Shown here one piece after another: positions 21,610-33,411 of a stretch of 64,000 nucleotides of DNA (position 1 is its first letter; each line of letters begins with the position of its first letter). This DNA is from Kingdonia uniflora (lineage: Eukaryota; Streptophyta; Magnoliopsida; Ranunculales; Circaeasteraceae), in contig JACGCM010000715.1 in assembly GCA_014058105.1 (NCBI GenBank), positions 3,596,001 through 3,660,000 on the forward strand, given 5' to 3'. Made by a program: the position numbers and the translations under genes. Under the pieces are notes generated by a model. The model saw only the letters and a program-made list of their open reading frames with translations. It made no database searches and was not told the origin of the DNA.

Positions 21610-22680
21610 CTCCTAGTTCCATGATTCTATATCACAATGATTTGTTTTTCCCATTGAACCTATTTCTCAAGATTTCTGGTCATTTAGGTTGGGTTCCTAC
21701 CAGTTGTGATTCTGCAATAGGCTTTAGTCCCATCCCTGAGGATGTGCTCCAAACTTTATCACGAGACAGTCCTTTCATCAAAGGATCTGCCAAGTTGTTT
21801 TTCGATCTTACAAAATCTACTATAATAATACTAGATGTGAGATAACCTCTTATCGTACTATGTTTGCGATGTATCGCTAACTTATTACCATTATAGTAAT
21901 TATTCCGTACTCTGGCTATCGCAACAGTACTATCCTAGTAGATTAGAATCAGCAATATAAGCCTACTCCATAAAGAAATATAAGACAAGAGGTCTTTCAA
22001 CCAACTCGCTTTCTCACTAGCTGCAGCTAGTGCTACTAACTCAGACTCCATAGTCGACAGAGCTAGAATCGTTTGTTTCATGGATCTCCAAGAAACTAAC
22101 CTGCCAGCTATACCGAATACGTATCCCCTGGTAGCTTTGGAATCATCCGAAAATGAGTTTCAATCTGCATCGCTAAATCCATCAAGGACTATGGGAAACA
22201 TCTGATAATGTAAGCCCAAGTTCATGGTCCTTTTCAGGTATCACATAACTTGATCAATAACACCCCAGTACGCCAAACCTGGTTAACTTATGAATCTACA
22301 TAGAACCCCAATAGCATAAACTATATCGGGTCTAGTATAGTCTGCAGTGTAGTGAAGGCTACCAATAATAGTTATGTATTCTTTCTGTCTAACAGCCTCT
22401 CCCAAGTTCTTTAAAAGTTTAATTTGTTGATCACAAGGAGTAAAAGCTGGTCTACGATCAAAATATTTGTACTTCTTCAAGATTTTCTCAATATAATAAG
22501 ATTGATCAAGAGTAATACAAGTATTTGTGTGTGCGATCTTCATGCCTAATATTACACTAGCCTCACCAAGGTCCTTCATATCAAAATTATTATTAAACAT
22601 GTTTTTGGTTTCTAAAATGATATCAAGTGTATAACCAAAAATAAGAAGATCATCAACGAATGGACATATCATAATACAAC
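21610..22680 (-). pseudogene. Copia RT C-terminal part and RNase H
   Basis: RT end: ICPFVDDLLIFGYTLD (active site, VDD) and MKDLGEASVILGMKI, then YIEKILKKYKYF, GSLHYTADYTRPDIVYAIGV. RNase H: ESELVALAAASEKASWLKDL, KHSTIRGYLTSSIIIVDFVR and the characteristic end DKVWSTSSGMGLKPI at about 21700-21750. Stops occur between segments. Confidence 0.85.
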
Positions 22681-22739
22681 TTTCACCAGATACTTTATAA
22701 TATAGGCATTTATCAATAACCTTAATCTTAAAACTATTT

Positions 22740-23500
22740 AAAATAAGTTATTAGTCGATCCTGTCGTGCCACTATTTTGGAGCTTGCTTTAGACCGTATA
22801 AGATCTTATTCAGCTTGCAAAATTTATGTTCCCCACCAGGTATGACAAAGCCTTCAGGCTGATCTATATATAATTCATCTTCAAGTTCTCTATTTAAATA
22901 TACAGTTTTTATATCCATTTGGTGAATAATCAAATTGTGTATGGCAGCAATGGCCAATAATATTATAATGGTTGTCAAACGAGTAACTGGGGAATATGTG
23001 TCAAAGAAATTAATATTTTCCTTTTGCACATATCACTTTGCTACAAGTTTTGCCATATATTTATCTATAGTGCCATCTAGTTTAAGTTTTCTCTTTAAAA
23101 TCTATTTATATCAAATATAACGACTACCATGAGGTTGGTTAACTAAATCCTAAGTTTCATTTGTAGTAAGATAATTTATTTCATCATCAATGGTCTCTTG
23201 CCATAAATCAACGTCACTTGAGGTTAACACTTCCCTGATAGTATTAGGGTAAGATTATAAGGTATGTACAACATAATCATTACCAAAATCCTTAGCATTC
23301 TTTAAACATTTACCTCTGCGAAGTTCTAGGTCTGTATCATGAGAATCAACAGCTCTAGGAACTTTTACTTGAGGTACATTAGGGGTTGAAGATGTAGAAG
23401 GTTGAGAACCCCCACTACCAGCCCCACTATCCCTTAGTAAGTATGGAAACTTATCCTCAAAGAAATCAACATCAGGTGATTCAATGATAACATTATTCTT
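22740..23500 (-). pseudogene. Copia reverse transcriptase, N-terminal part
   Basis: Reads FFDTYSPVTRLTTIIILLAI, IHQMDIKTVYLNRELEDELY and QPEGFVIPGGEHKFCKLNKI followed by LYGLKQAPK, the standard fingers/palm start with the first catalytic Asp in MDIKT. The sequence right of 23030 is the degraded linker between integrase and RT, rich in Pro/Ser (GAGSGGSQPST). Confidence 0.8.
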
Positions 23501-24290
23501 AATATCAAGAAACCTATAAGCTTTACTATTAATAGCATAACCAATAAAAACACATTCTAAAGCTCTACTAGCTAGTTTTATTCACTTAGGACCAGGTTTA
23601 TGAATATAGGCTAAACAACCCTAAACCTTAAAATAGTTAATATTAGGTTTTCTTTTTCTCCAAATTTTATAAGGTAATAATTCATATGTGATATGAGGAA
23701 TACGGTTTAAAACATGGCAAACAGATAATAATACTTCACCCCATAAATATTTAGGTGATCCAGAACTAAGTAATATAGCAACTATCGACTCAGTGTAAGT
23801 TCTATTTTTGCGCACAGCTTTACCGTTAGATTCTGGATAATAAGGAGCAGTAGTTTCATGTATAATCTCTAAGGATTCATACAAGTTTTGAAATTCATGT
23901 GAATCATACTTTGTGCCTCTATCACTGCAAAATCTTTTAATGTTTTTATCAAACTAATTTTTAACCTCTGTTACATATGTCCTAAACATATCTATAGCTT
24001 CACATTTGTGATGCATCAGGTAAACATGAGTATAGTTTGAATGATTATCTATAAAAGTTATAATATATCTTTTACCATTTCGAGTGAGTGTTTCGTTCAT
24101 TTCACAAGTGTTAGAGTGTACTAAATACAAAAGTTGTGATTCCCTTACAATACTTTTATGTGAGGTTTTAGTAATCTTAGCTTGACTATAAGATTGACAT
24201 TTATCAAAATCATTTAAATCTACTTTAGGGATCATGGCAAGTTTACTAATATTGTGTACTAACTTCTTATTAACATGACATAGTCTAGAG
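23500..24290 (-). pseudogene. Copia integrase
   Basis: Carries LVHSNTCEMNETLTRNGKRY with the first catalytic residue altered, YIITFIDNHSNYTHVYLM, a break near 23950, then IHETTAPYYPESNGKAVRKN (usual form NGVAERKN with catalytic Glu) and YLWGEVLLSVCHVLNRIP. The substitutions suggest loss of activity in addition to the frame breaks. Confidence 0.8.
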
Positions 24291-25668
24291 TGCCAAATAT
24301 TGAAAAAAGATAATAAGTAAGCAGATACAAATATATTCATTTCAATACTCATCTTGAACATTCCATTACAGGCAAAACCCTTTCCTACAAAAACCCCACC
24401 CTTAGTCAAAATGTATTGATCAGACCTAATGGTCTGCTGAAATCCTGGCTTGTTGAGAAGATAGCCAGAAATAAGATTTTTCCTCATTTTAGAAGTGTGC
24501 ATCACATCCTTCAGAGTCACTGTCCTACAAGAGGTAAATACCAGTTCAACATCTCCAGTACTTAGCACTTTAGTACAATGGGAATTCTCAAGTAGCACCT
24601 TCTGGTCTTCAGTCTCCTTGTAGGTCTTGAACCAATTGTGTTCATAGCATACATGCTTAGAAGCGACTGAATCAGCCCACCACCCATTGGTTCTACGGAC
24701 CATGTTGATCTTTGCGATCATAGCCACTAAGGGCTCTTCGGTAACGTTAGCCTGAGCAACAGATCTGCGGTTCTGGCAGTTTCTAGATATGTGTTCAGGC
24801 TTTTTACAGTAGAAACACATAATAGAACCTGTTCCATCATATGGTGGGGCTTGTTGGTTCGTTCCCTTATTAGGATTCAGGTGTCCATAATTTTGACGGC
24901 TGTTTAGATTACCACCGTTTGGACAGTTGTTCCGATTACCACCATTCTTAGCCTTGAAAGGTTTCCCTTTAGATTTCAAATGGACCTTCCATTTGGCTTG
25001 AACCAAAAGGATATCCTCTTTTAGGTCTTATTTTCTAGATTCTTCTTCAACTCTTAGATGAGTAATTAAGTTCTCCATGGTAAGTTCCTTTGACTTGTAT
25101 CGCAGGATATTTTTATAGTTTTTTCAATTTTCAGATAATTTTTCAATCATCACTGTAACCTGAATTTTTTTCATCAAGACGTATCCCTTCGGACACGATC
25201 TTGTGCACAATTCGTTGTAACTCATGTGATTGGGAAATTACCAACTTATCATCGACCATAGTAAACTTGAGATATCGGCTTACGGCAAACTTTTTAGAGC
25301 CTGCCTCTTCCGTATCATACTTCTTTTGTAATGCATCCCAAACAATTTTTGCAAATTTGGATTGTAGATAGTAATCATATAGTTTGTCTGCTAAACCGTT
25401 CAGAATGAAATTACAACATTTGAAATTAGCCTCAGTCCAGTTTAAAATTGACTCTAAGGTTTTGTCATATTCGTTTAGAATAAGATTTGGGTCTACCGCA
25501 GGTATGGGAATGGGAGGTTCAATAAGGCATTCTTGTTCCAGAACATATGCAACTTCCTTAAGTATGAGATAAAAGAATATTTTGTTCTTCCACCTCTAGC
25601 AGTTGAGATCATCAAACTTAGAGGATTTGTTGGAATCAAACTTCAGCACTTCTGAAGAAAGAGACATT
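24291..25668 (-). pseudogene. Copia gag and protease
   Basis: Gag starts MSLSSEVLKFDSNKSSKFDD at about 25668, with EANFKCCNFILNGLADKLYD and LQSKFAKIVWDALQKKYDTE (UBN2-type gag). The zinc knuckle CFYCKKPEHISRNC is at about 24820-24780. The protease is WWADSVASKHVCYEHNWF, whose Asp-Ser replaces the usual DSGAS/DTGAT, and GVFVGKGFACNGMFK follows (pre-integrase). Stops lie between 25020 and 25140 and near 25590. Confidence 0.85.
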
Positions 25669-25739
25669 TTACAAAAAAAAATACTCTTTAAAATTGTTGA
25701 AAAAATATTAAAAGACCTGTAAAATTGTTTTCCCTAAGT

Positions 25740-26110
25740 TGAAACATTTAGCACAGGAAGTGTAGAACAACAGCAAGTGTAAACCGCAACAGTAACAGGA
25801 GTTATAGGCAGTAGCAGCAAGCACCAATCAGATTTTCTTTATAGGAATTAACATCAGTAACACAGTTGGATTACAGCAGTATTAATATGGTAACAACAGC
25901 AATGATGTAACGAGTTAATAGCAAGTAACTCCTGATAGCAAAACAATAAAGCAGGTCTGATTTACAGAGGTAGTAAATAGTAACAGCAAGAACTGGTAGG
26001 TTATTTGCAGCGGTAGTAAACAGCAGCAAGAATAGGCAGGTTTCAGCAGCGGTAGTAAACATTAGCAAGAACAACTCTGGTAAATAGCACGTAATGTTTT
26101 AGCAACTCCG
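25740..26110 (-). repeat. Degenerate short repeats in the Copia leader
   Basis: Words such as gcagcggtagtaaacagcagcaag and gcaagaacaactctggtaa recur every 30-60 bases (25790-26110). They lie in the untranslated leader between the 5' LTR and gag. No coding role is evident. Confidence 0.55.
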
Positions 26111-26159
26111 GTAACAAAACAATAGCAGCTCGAGGAGTGGGTTGCACTCTCCTTAAAGA

Positions 26160-26758
26160 GAATTTTGACTTACCTCGGGTACAGGTAAATGGTCAGGTCT
26201 CTCTCAGGATACAACGAGCATATGCAGTAGCTTCAGTAGCATAAGTTTACGTACAAGAGAGGAAGAGAGATGAAATTGGCTTTATCTTCAGTATTTTAGA
26301 AGGTGGTGCACAAAGATATTTATAGAGAGAGGTTTTACAACGGCTCCCTCTCTCTATTTAAACGTGTGAGACGTGTCTCCCTAAAGATTAGGTATCTCTA
26401 GCATTTATTGTAGAGAGAAGAGTGTGAAGACCAAAGACCAAACAATCAAGCACAAGCCCAAGATAACTATTTGATAAAAAGATTAGGGTGAGCCTAGCCC
26501 ACCGGGCCACCCAAGAGAGGTCCAAGTGTGTCTAGAGTATAAAATCCCATTACACATTCACACACCTATACACTCTCTCTATGTTGCATGTTACACACAT
26601 GTCACATGGGTACTACCTTATATGTTTAGTTTCTCTATTGTTTATAAACAATGTGGGACGTAATTTTAGGTTATAGTTTAGGAGTCACATAAAATAAATG
26701 ACCAAGAGGTCATGGTTTAAGGCTCAAAATAAGGTACAAGTTTTGAAAAATTCCAACA
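26160..26758 (-). repeat. 5' LTR of the Copia element (left limit approximate)
   Basis: The minus strand starts TGTTGGAATTTTTCAAAAC at 26758. A TATA box on the minus strand (tctataaatatc near 26316-26327) is followed by a plausible transcription start toward gag. I found no clear TGGTATCAGAG primer site, so the left limit is a guess. Confidence 0.6.
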
Positions 26759-27039
26759 AAAAATAGTCAAACAAACTGCACAAATGCATCCTCATTGTAT
26801 TGTAGCCTAAAATTTAATAAGTTATAGGGGGAAAATTTAGAGACGATACAATAAAAAAAAAGTAGTTGATGGTTATGACACAAATCCTACACAAATCTTG
26901 GATTATAGTTATCCATATATAAAAAGAAGGGATGTCTAATTGGTTAGAAAAATCTTATCATACTAAAGAAACATGATTGATAAAACCAACCACTTGTAGT
27001 TTTAACACCTAAGTTCCAAATAGTGAAAACAGCTTTCCC

Positions 27040-27262
27040 GTCATCCGTTCGAACGAGAACCAAAGTCGTTCGAATGAGGCTCTCAAAATAGCCTGAAAAC
27101 CAAGGCAGATAAATCCTTTAAAAAAAATTCCCCAGAAGTCGTTCGAATGAGGCTCTAAAAATAGCCTAAAATTCCAGGCAGATAAAATCTTTTATTAAAA
27201 AAGCATTTTTCACAGAAGTTGCCTAAAAAACATAGCAGATAGAATCCTTTAAAAACTTGTTA
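27040..27262. repeat. ttcgaa-containing direct repeats
   Basis: gtcgttcgaatgaggctct occurs at about 27066 and 27137. Each is followed by a-tagcct-aaa, aggcagataaa and a run of A with a third decayed unit to 27262. The rest of 26760-27280 is AT-rich with no gene. Similar ttcgaa repeats occur at 33140-33390 and 62100-62405. Confidence 0.6.
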
Positions 27263-27275
27263 TAGAAACGCAATG

Positions 27276-28039
27276 CCAACTGTAATAGCCAAATTCTGGG
27301 ATTCAGACTTAGCCCTTACACCAAATGTGTTTAGAATGCTTAAGAATAGTAAATAATAATCAACAAGGTAATTTAGCATGGAAAACCTTTGAATAGGTTA
27401 AAAACTATGACCTCTCTTGAGGACTTTAAGAAAGAGAAGATGGTCTTATTGTGATTGCTAGCTTATTACAATAAGTGTTATGGGTATCTCGAATTTTAGA
27501 GTAAGGATCCTTCTGTGTAGAATTACCCGTCCTTGATTTGTAGTTCTTTGGTCCTATTTATAGGTCTTATCATATAACCGTTTGACGACTATTAATATTC
27601 TTAATGATGGACGTTACAAAGTATATGTAAGATGCTCTTTGACCAGATTGGGCAACGTTCTGATCTCTGTTGCTATACAACGGCTCTATTGATGTTTGTA
27701 CACTTGCATAAATCGAACTGTTGATGTGGAGGTCGAAAGTGATGACTCGAACTAAGGAATGTTGAACATATCTTTAGTAGTGCTTCATATATGCTGATGA
27801 GGTCGAGGATGAAGCTTGAGTCTGAGATACAAAATAAGCTATTACAAGATGGCTTTTAACCAAGAGCATGAGGAGCCCCATGGACGAGTGGTGTTGGTTG
27901 AGAAATTTGTGTTGTATTTGCTTCCTGATGATGTCTCGATTCCGATTGTGCCACGTGCTCTATTGATGAGATTGAAAGTTCGTATGTAGTTCGAAGATGA
28001 AGCATGAGTTTGAGATACAGAATAAGCCACTACACCAAC
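27276..28039 (-). mobile_element. Internally deleted Tat-like LTR derivative with ccaac duplication
   Basis: Element body 27281-28034, flanked by ccaac at 27276-27280 and 28035-28039. It starts tgtaatagcc like the Tat LTR and shares ggaaaacctttgaa, gacctctcttgagga, gctagcttattac, ctatttataggtcttat and gacgttacaa. A first LTR-like end, aataagctattaca, lies near 27833-27846. About 110 bases then follow that contain gagtggtgttggttgagaa, also found just inside the Tat LTR at 6815. A second end, aataagccactaca, closes at 28034. So it looks like LTR, a scrap of internal sequence and the last part of a second LTR. Confidence 0.75.
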
Positions 28040-29270
28040 AACTTTCAATATTACCCATCAACGCTAGGACCATAGCATTGAAACTCAGGATTTTTTATTT
28101 TATTTTTTTCCATTTTGTTTTTCCGTGATCGCTAGGTCTCGCGTTGATAACTTTAAAAATCTGTTATTATCCAAAATGTTGAGGGTAGTGAGATTAGAAA
28201 AAACCAGTTTTTATTAGGGTGATCTGCTTTTTAAATAAGACTACTAAGCGTAGTGAGATCTAGCAAAACAGCGTAGTGAATTTAGAACGACCCTGCTCTA
28301 AAACGTTGAAGACGCTCTTACACTTTAAAGTAGTAAAAAACCTAATTTTTTACTTAAGGGTTTATCAATTTCATCTTCAAGTGGAGGAGACTGTAACATA
28401 ATTTTCATTAGCATCCATTAGTTCCAAAGTTGAGGTTAGTACATTTGTTCTTTGTTTCTCTTCTCGCAATGTTTCCTTTCTTTTGTAGAAATAGTTTGAT
28501 TGGTATTAGAAACCAACACTTCAAAGTAACAATTTGTGAGGCACCCTATACTAATATGTGGATTTTGAAGATATCAATCAGTTCAAAATTTTATATACAT
28601 TTTGAAGATATCAATTTGTGAGGTACCCTATACTAATATGTGGATTCTCAAATTTACAATGAACCTTTGGCCAGTTTTATCACTGCTCAATGGTTAAGGT
28701 TTTCTGATAGTGGTTTTTTCTTCTTCTTTTTAACACGTATAAAATGAAGATTATCTTTGATGTTGTTATGCTCAGGAAGAACTTCTACTTTTTGGGAGCT
28801 CAGCAACAGATTACAGTGTGTACAATAACCTCTTTCATGGCACAGATCTCAAGTAGGAACCAGTTAAATGGTCAATATTACCAGTTCTCGTTATCCTGTA
28901 CTGCCTCGCTTTGAAGTTGTGCTTAGCTTAGTAAACTGGCAATTCTGTCCTTAATTTGGAAGCCTTTACCTCTGGATTTGCCTGTAAATGCTTCTATTTT
29001 TTTTAACATCGTTCTTTCTTAATTTCCCTTAGTAATCTGAGTTTAGAACACTTTTGCAGCATTGGTAAATTTAACTTCATAGACATAACAAAAACATTTG
29101 TAATGTAAGAAGCAATTGCTCTATTTCATTAGCAATGTTACTTGTCTACAAAGATCCACAAAAATAGCAAAATGACTCCACACATGCGCATACAAACCAG
29201 ACACAAAGGCACACAGACACATGACTAACACACTCGTTGTAGACAAAAAATACACTTACTAGTTCATGTT
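28040..29270. other. Gene-free spacer with an 82-bp direct duplication
   Basis: No coding region supported. gtgaggcaccctatactaat at about 28534 and gtgaggtaccctatactaat at about 28616 mark a tandem duplication of about 82 bases. 29075-29250 is the 3' flank of the heat-shock relic and is shared with 20350-20545. Confidence 0.45.
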
Positions 29271-29578
29271 TCAGTCAGAGATATCAATTGGCTTCACTTC
29301 AGCCTTATTCCCTCCTTCTCCACCATAGGAACAGTTATAGTAAGCACCCCATTCTCCATCCCAGCCTTCACTTCCTCCATCTTCGTATTCTCAGGTAACC
29401 TAAACCTCCTCAGAAACTTCCCACTACTCCACTCGATGCGATGCCACTTATCATTCTTCTCTCCCTTATCCCTATTCCTCTCCCCACTTATCTGCAAAAC
29501 TCTTCCTTCTTCAACCTCTACCTTCACTTCTTCCTTATTGATCCCGGGGGGGTTCACCTTGAACACATGAGCTTCTGA
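29271..29578 (-). pseudogene. Class I small heat-shock protein relic, 3' part (alpha-crystallin domain)
   Basis: Class I small heat-shock proteins are cytosolic chaperones that hold unfolded client proteins. This half reads [30 protein letters not shown] beta strands ([20 protein letters not shown]), [20 protein letters not shown] and [11 protein letters not shown], the full alpha-crystallin core. The last strand is followed by a one-base frame change: the present frame stops at 29294 (GIRLK), while the neighbouring frame holds [10 protein letters not shown] then TGA at 29271, including the I-X-I oligomer motif. The 5' part lies beyond the hAT insertion at 35021-35199. Length with both halves, about 155 residues, fits the family. 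Confidence 0.9.
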
Positions 29579-29779
29579 TAGAGGTGGCAAATGGGTCAGG
29601 TTTGGGTTATACTGGTCGGGTCATAACGGGTTTGTGGGTCAAATAGGCAAACCCAAACCCGACCTGTTTAACTAAACGGGTCATATATGCAAACCCAAAC
29701 CCAACCCTGATTTAAACGGGTCGACCCGACCCGACCTGTTTAACCAAACGGGTCAGGTTTGGGTCGGGTCGATCTGTTT

Positions 29780-30756
29780 AGTATTTAAAGCAGATAACAG
29801 TATTCAGATTTCAGTTTAGAATTTCAGATAACAATGAGGCAGCTCAACACAGATACTTCAAAATAGTGATAACAGTATTACCATTTAGCCATTTACAACA
29901 TTCAAAAGTCAAAACAGTTCAGATAAGTGATAACAGTGATAATAACATCATTACCATTTACCATTTACAAGTTAAAACAGATAACAGAGACAACATTACC
30001 AGTTCAAAACATATTCAAAAGTCAAAATAGTTCAACAGCATTACCATTTACAAGTTCAACAGCATTTTCATTCAAAAGTCAAAACAGTTCAACAGCATTA
30101 CCAGTTTAGAATGACAGCATTCAGATAATAGCAATAGTAAACGTATTCAGAATTTAGATAACAACAATAATAGTGTATAACACTAAAACAGCATCAGGCC
30201 ATCAGTGGATCACACTAAAATAGATTTACAGAATACAACATTACGATCAGCTGAGCAGTTGGGCAGATCAGCCATAAACAGTTTAAAGAGTTCGGCAGTT
30301 CAGTTCAGCAAATGAGAACTTTAGCAGTCCATAAATTAAAATAGCAACACAATAAAATAGCAGCAACAGAAAAATAGCAACCTGTGCTAGTCAGCAACAA
30401 CAGCAACAACAGTACAGCAACAATGCTCTCCTCTTACCTATCACGTTATGACATAGATTGTGGAGCTTCGCTACCACTTGCAATGCTCTCATCTTGACCT
30501 ATACAGGTAAAATAAAAAACATAAGTGCATAATCTTGTAAAACATGACCACAATAAATAAACTTGATAAAAAAAAGCATTAATTAATTAGCATATAAGCA
30601 CAAATTACTTACGCTCAATGTTTAAAAAAATCATATCTTCGACAAAATCTTCAAGTGTTGAATCCTCCATGAAAGATAAATCACCTTAGATATAAAAAAA
30701 ACACTTGTAAATTACTTATATACAAACGATTTAAATTAATTATCCATAAAAAAAAA
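29780..30756. other. hAT 3' noncoding region with low-complexity repeats
   Basis: Imperfect repeats such as caacagcattaccatttacaa and ttcaaaagtcaaaacagttc occupy 29850-30150; 30340-30420 is rich in agcaaca. A 16-base word caatgctctc(c/a)tcttac occurs twice near 30421 and 30480. No gene. Confidence 0.5.
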
Positions 30757-32837
30757 TTAAACAATTTCAAATATATTATTACCTTTTGAATATAACCAAT
30801 CTCGAGTACAAATCAAAGCCTCGGTATTATCCGGCTTTAAGGTACTACGGAAAGGATCAAGTACTCTATCACCAATAGAAAATGCCGACTCCGAGGCAAC
30901 CGTAGATATAGGAATTAAAATAATATCATGAGCCATCAAGGAGAGTTCCGGATATCGAAGTTGGTTCTCCATCCAAAAATCAAGAATGTCAAAATTAAGA
31001 ACCATCTTTAATTTGGGCTCCTCCAAATACAATTGCAATTGAGATTCACTAGGAAAAGTATTCATCTCCTCATTATCAAAAGCATCAAATGCTTAATAAT
31101 CAATAAGAGATTAAGAACTACAATTAAGCTAAACAAATATGAAAACAAATCTTTAAAAATTAATATACCTTCAAGGCATCCATTCCCCTCTTAGAACTTG
31201 AGTTACAAACTCGAGAACTTGCTCCTCCCAAACTAGAACCTCCCACATTTGCATATGTTGAGTAATAGGTCTCAAAAAGAGCAAATAACTTATCTCGAAC
31301 TAGTGTCATCTCCAAAGAATCAACTCCATAGATTTGCATGTAAGAATACTCTACAAATTGGAGTTTGTAGCGAGGATCCAAGACCACGGCAAGAACAAAT
31401 ATGAGGTTGTGCTTTGACCAATATTTCTCAAATTTCTTCTTCATTTGTGAAGCTATTTTCTTTAGATAAGTATCCAATCCATTAATTTCTATAGATAAAG
31501 TATGTTGCACCATAAAGACTTGTGGAAAGTATAAGTTGGAGGTAGTATACTTTGTCCCAGAAAACACACAAGTTATTTCATAGAAAATACTCAGAAACTC
31601 ATAAAGTTTTTCTACCTTAACCCATTCTTCATCTAAGGGGCAACTCTTGTATTTTGAATCAAGCATTTGGAGATGGCTAAATGCTCGATAATAGTGTAAT
31701 GCACTCTCAAGCATAAGAAATGTCGAATTCTACCTAGTTGGAATATCTTGTCTCAACCCCTTACTAGTTGGAAGAGCTAGATTCCTTACACATTCTTTAT
31801 ATTATTGTTTTCTCCCTTGAGAACCCCTAAAGTACCTCACACTCTCCCTTATCTTCCCACAGCTTCATCTATCTCCTTCAAACCATCTTGCATTATCAAG
31901 TTTATAATGTGAGCACAAGATCTAACATGAATAAAAGCCCCATCACAAAAAAGAGCACTCCTCAAATTCAATTGGGTCTTAAGTAGCCCAACGAAGGAAA
32001 GGAATCATTTGAGGATGCATTATCCAAGGTAATTGAAAATAACTTCTTTTCAATCCCACAATTAGATAAAAGAGTATTAATCTTCTCACAAATCGAGACC
32101 TCGTTGTGTGAAAAAGGCATATAAGAGTAATTGAGCACTTTCTTCTCCAACTACCACTCTTTATTAACAAAGTGGGTTGACAAAGAGATATAACCATCCC
32201 TTGTGACCGAGCTCCAAAAATCTGAGGTTAAGCTTATTTTTCCAGGAACTTCAAGTAACATCTTCTGAATCAACCTCTTCTCTTTTTTATACATTTTAAG
32301 AATGTCAGCTTTTGAAGTATTCCGTGAAACTAGCTTGATATCACGGTTTGCATATACTGCATAGTTAAACGCATTTCTTACTCCCTCATATTCAGCAAAA
32401 CTAAAAGGGAGGGAGTGCCTAACAATAGCAACATTCACTAACTCATGAAAAAATTTGGGATAAAACTTAGATGACATCAGCGACACATTAGACTCGGATT
32501 GGAACAACACCATTTGTCCCACATCACGACTAGCTCTTGCGGTGCAAGCTTTTATATTTCGTTTTATGTTACTCGTCCCACTTATCAAGTATGTGTGTGG
32601 GTAATAATTGCATTTACACCTTTTGATACCATCGTCCCCTACAGGTAGTTCAGTAAAGAAGTTTCAAACTTGAAAAGTATTTTACCTTTTTCGCTTACCT
32701 TTACTAGGAGGCCTTGAACCAATACTTCCTCCACCAACACGAAGTGAATCTTGGGTATCATCATCACCACCAAAGCCAAGCACTTCATTAAGTGAATCAC
32801 TCTCAATATCCACAGCAATGTTTACTACATTCTCCAT
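30757..32837 (-). pseudogene. hAT transposase (RICESLEEPER-like, BED zinc finger)
   Basis: Minus strand. Start MENVVNIAVDIESDSLNE at 32837. A BED-type finger, KCKCNYCPHTYLISGTSNIK, bridges about 32640-32560. Then DKNISLTSDFWSS-type catalytic segment (GKISLTSDFWSSVTRDGYIS, Asp of the RNase H fold). KKKFEKYWSKHNLIFVLAVV with LDPRYKLQFVEY follows at about 31350-31440. The C-terminal dimerisation domain YPELSLMAHDIILIPISTVA, SESAFSIGDRVLD lies at 30757-31065. Introns and several stops (near 31730, 32147 and 32680) break it. Inactive. Confidence 0.88.
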
Positions 32838-33139
32838 CTATAAAAGTCAATTAAGATTGAAATACATTAGGATATAATATTACCAAAGCATGGACAAGAT
32901 AATAAAAGCCATTAGAAAACATGAAACTATTTACCAAACATAAAATAGATTAAGCAAATGATGGTTTGGTCAAGTAAACTAAAGAGTAATGTAGGGTTGA
33001 CACTTAAAGGCAAAAACTATCTTCCATTTTTTTGCAAAAAGTTTAGTTTATTTATATGCGCTCAATCAAAAATTACAAGAGAATTACATCCCAAGGACAC
33101 AAATGCCCTCACACATTCAAAAATAAAACTGATCACTCT

Positions 33140-33390
33140 TATGTTCGAATATGCTATATGTCTATTCGAATAAATAAGTATTCGAATAGAATAGAAATTT
33201 ATTCGAACAAAACTGCCCAGGCAGAATTCTATTCGAACAGAGATAATTTTATTATAATAAAACTTCTCAGGCAGAAATCTATTCGAACAGAAATAATTCT
33301 ATTCGAATAAAACTACCCAGGAATAAATATATTTTTAAGTGAAAAAAAAACTTATTCGAATAAAAACACTCAGTCAATCGAATAAAATTA
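33140..33390. repeat. ttcgaa repeats in the hAT 5' region
   Basis: About three units with the pattern aaaact-c-caggcaga-att, then ctattcgaacag (33208-33315), embedded in many attcgaata words. Noncoding. 32838-33140 is AT-rich hAT leader without a gene. Confidence 0.6.
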
Positions 33391-33411
33391 AAAATCCAAA
33401 AATTGTTTTGG

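Larger units (their letters stand above)
20925..26758 (-). mobile_element. Decayed Ty1/Copia retrotransposon
   Basis: Reads right to left: 5' LTR ending at 26758 (minus start TGTTGGAATTTTTC), leader, gag with zinc knuckle, protease, integrase, reverse transcriptase, RNase H, PPT, then a 3' LTR remnant 20925-21105. The Copia order (integrase before RT) is clear. The left LTR keeps only about 180 bases that match 26560-26758, so its outer part is lost or replaced and no target duplication is found. Many stops and frameshifts. Confidence 0.85.

Noticed and set aside
28029..28110. cactacaccaacaact looks like a CACTA transposon terminus
   Set aside because: The same bases are explained by the LTR-derivative end (aataagccactaca) plus its ccaac duplication, and no partner terminus or transposase is visible.
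28430..28621. Plus-strand ORF MRLVHLFFVSLLAMF, resembling a signal peptide
   Set aside because: It overlaps the 82-bp duplication, lacks homology and codon evidence, and has no promoter or splice support.
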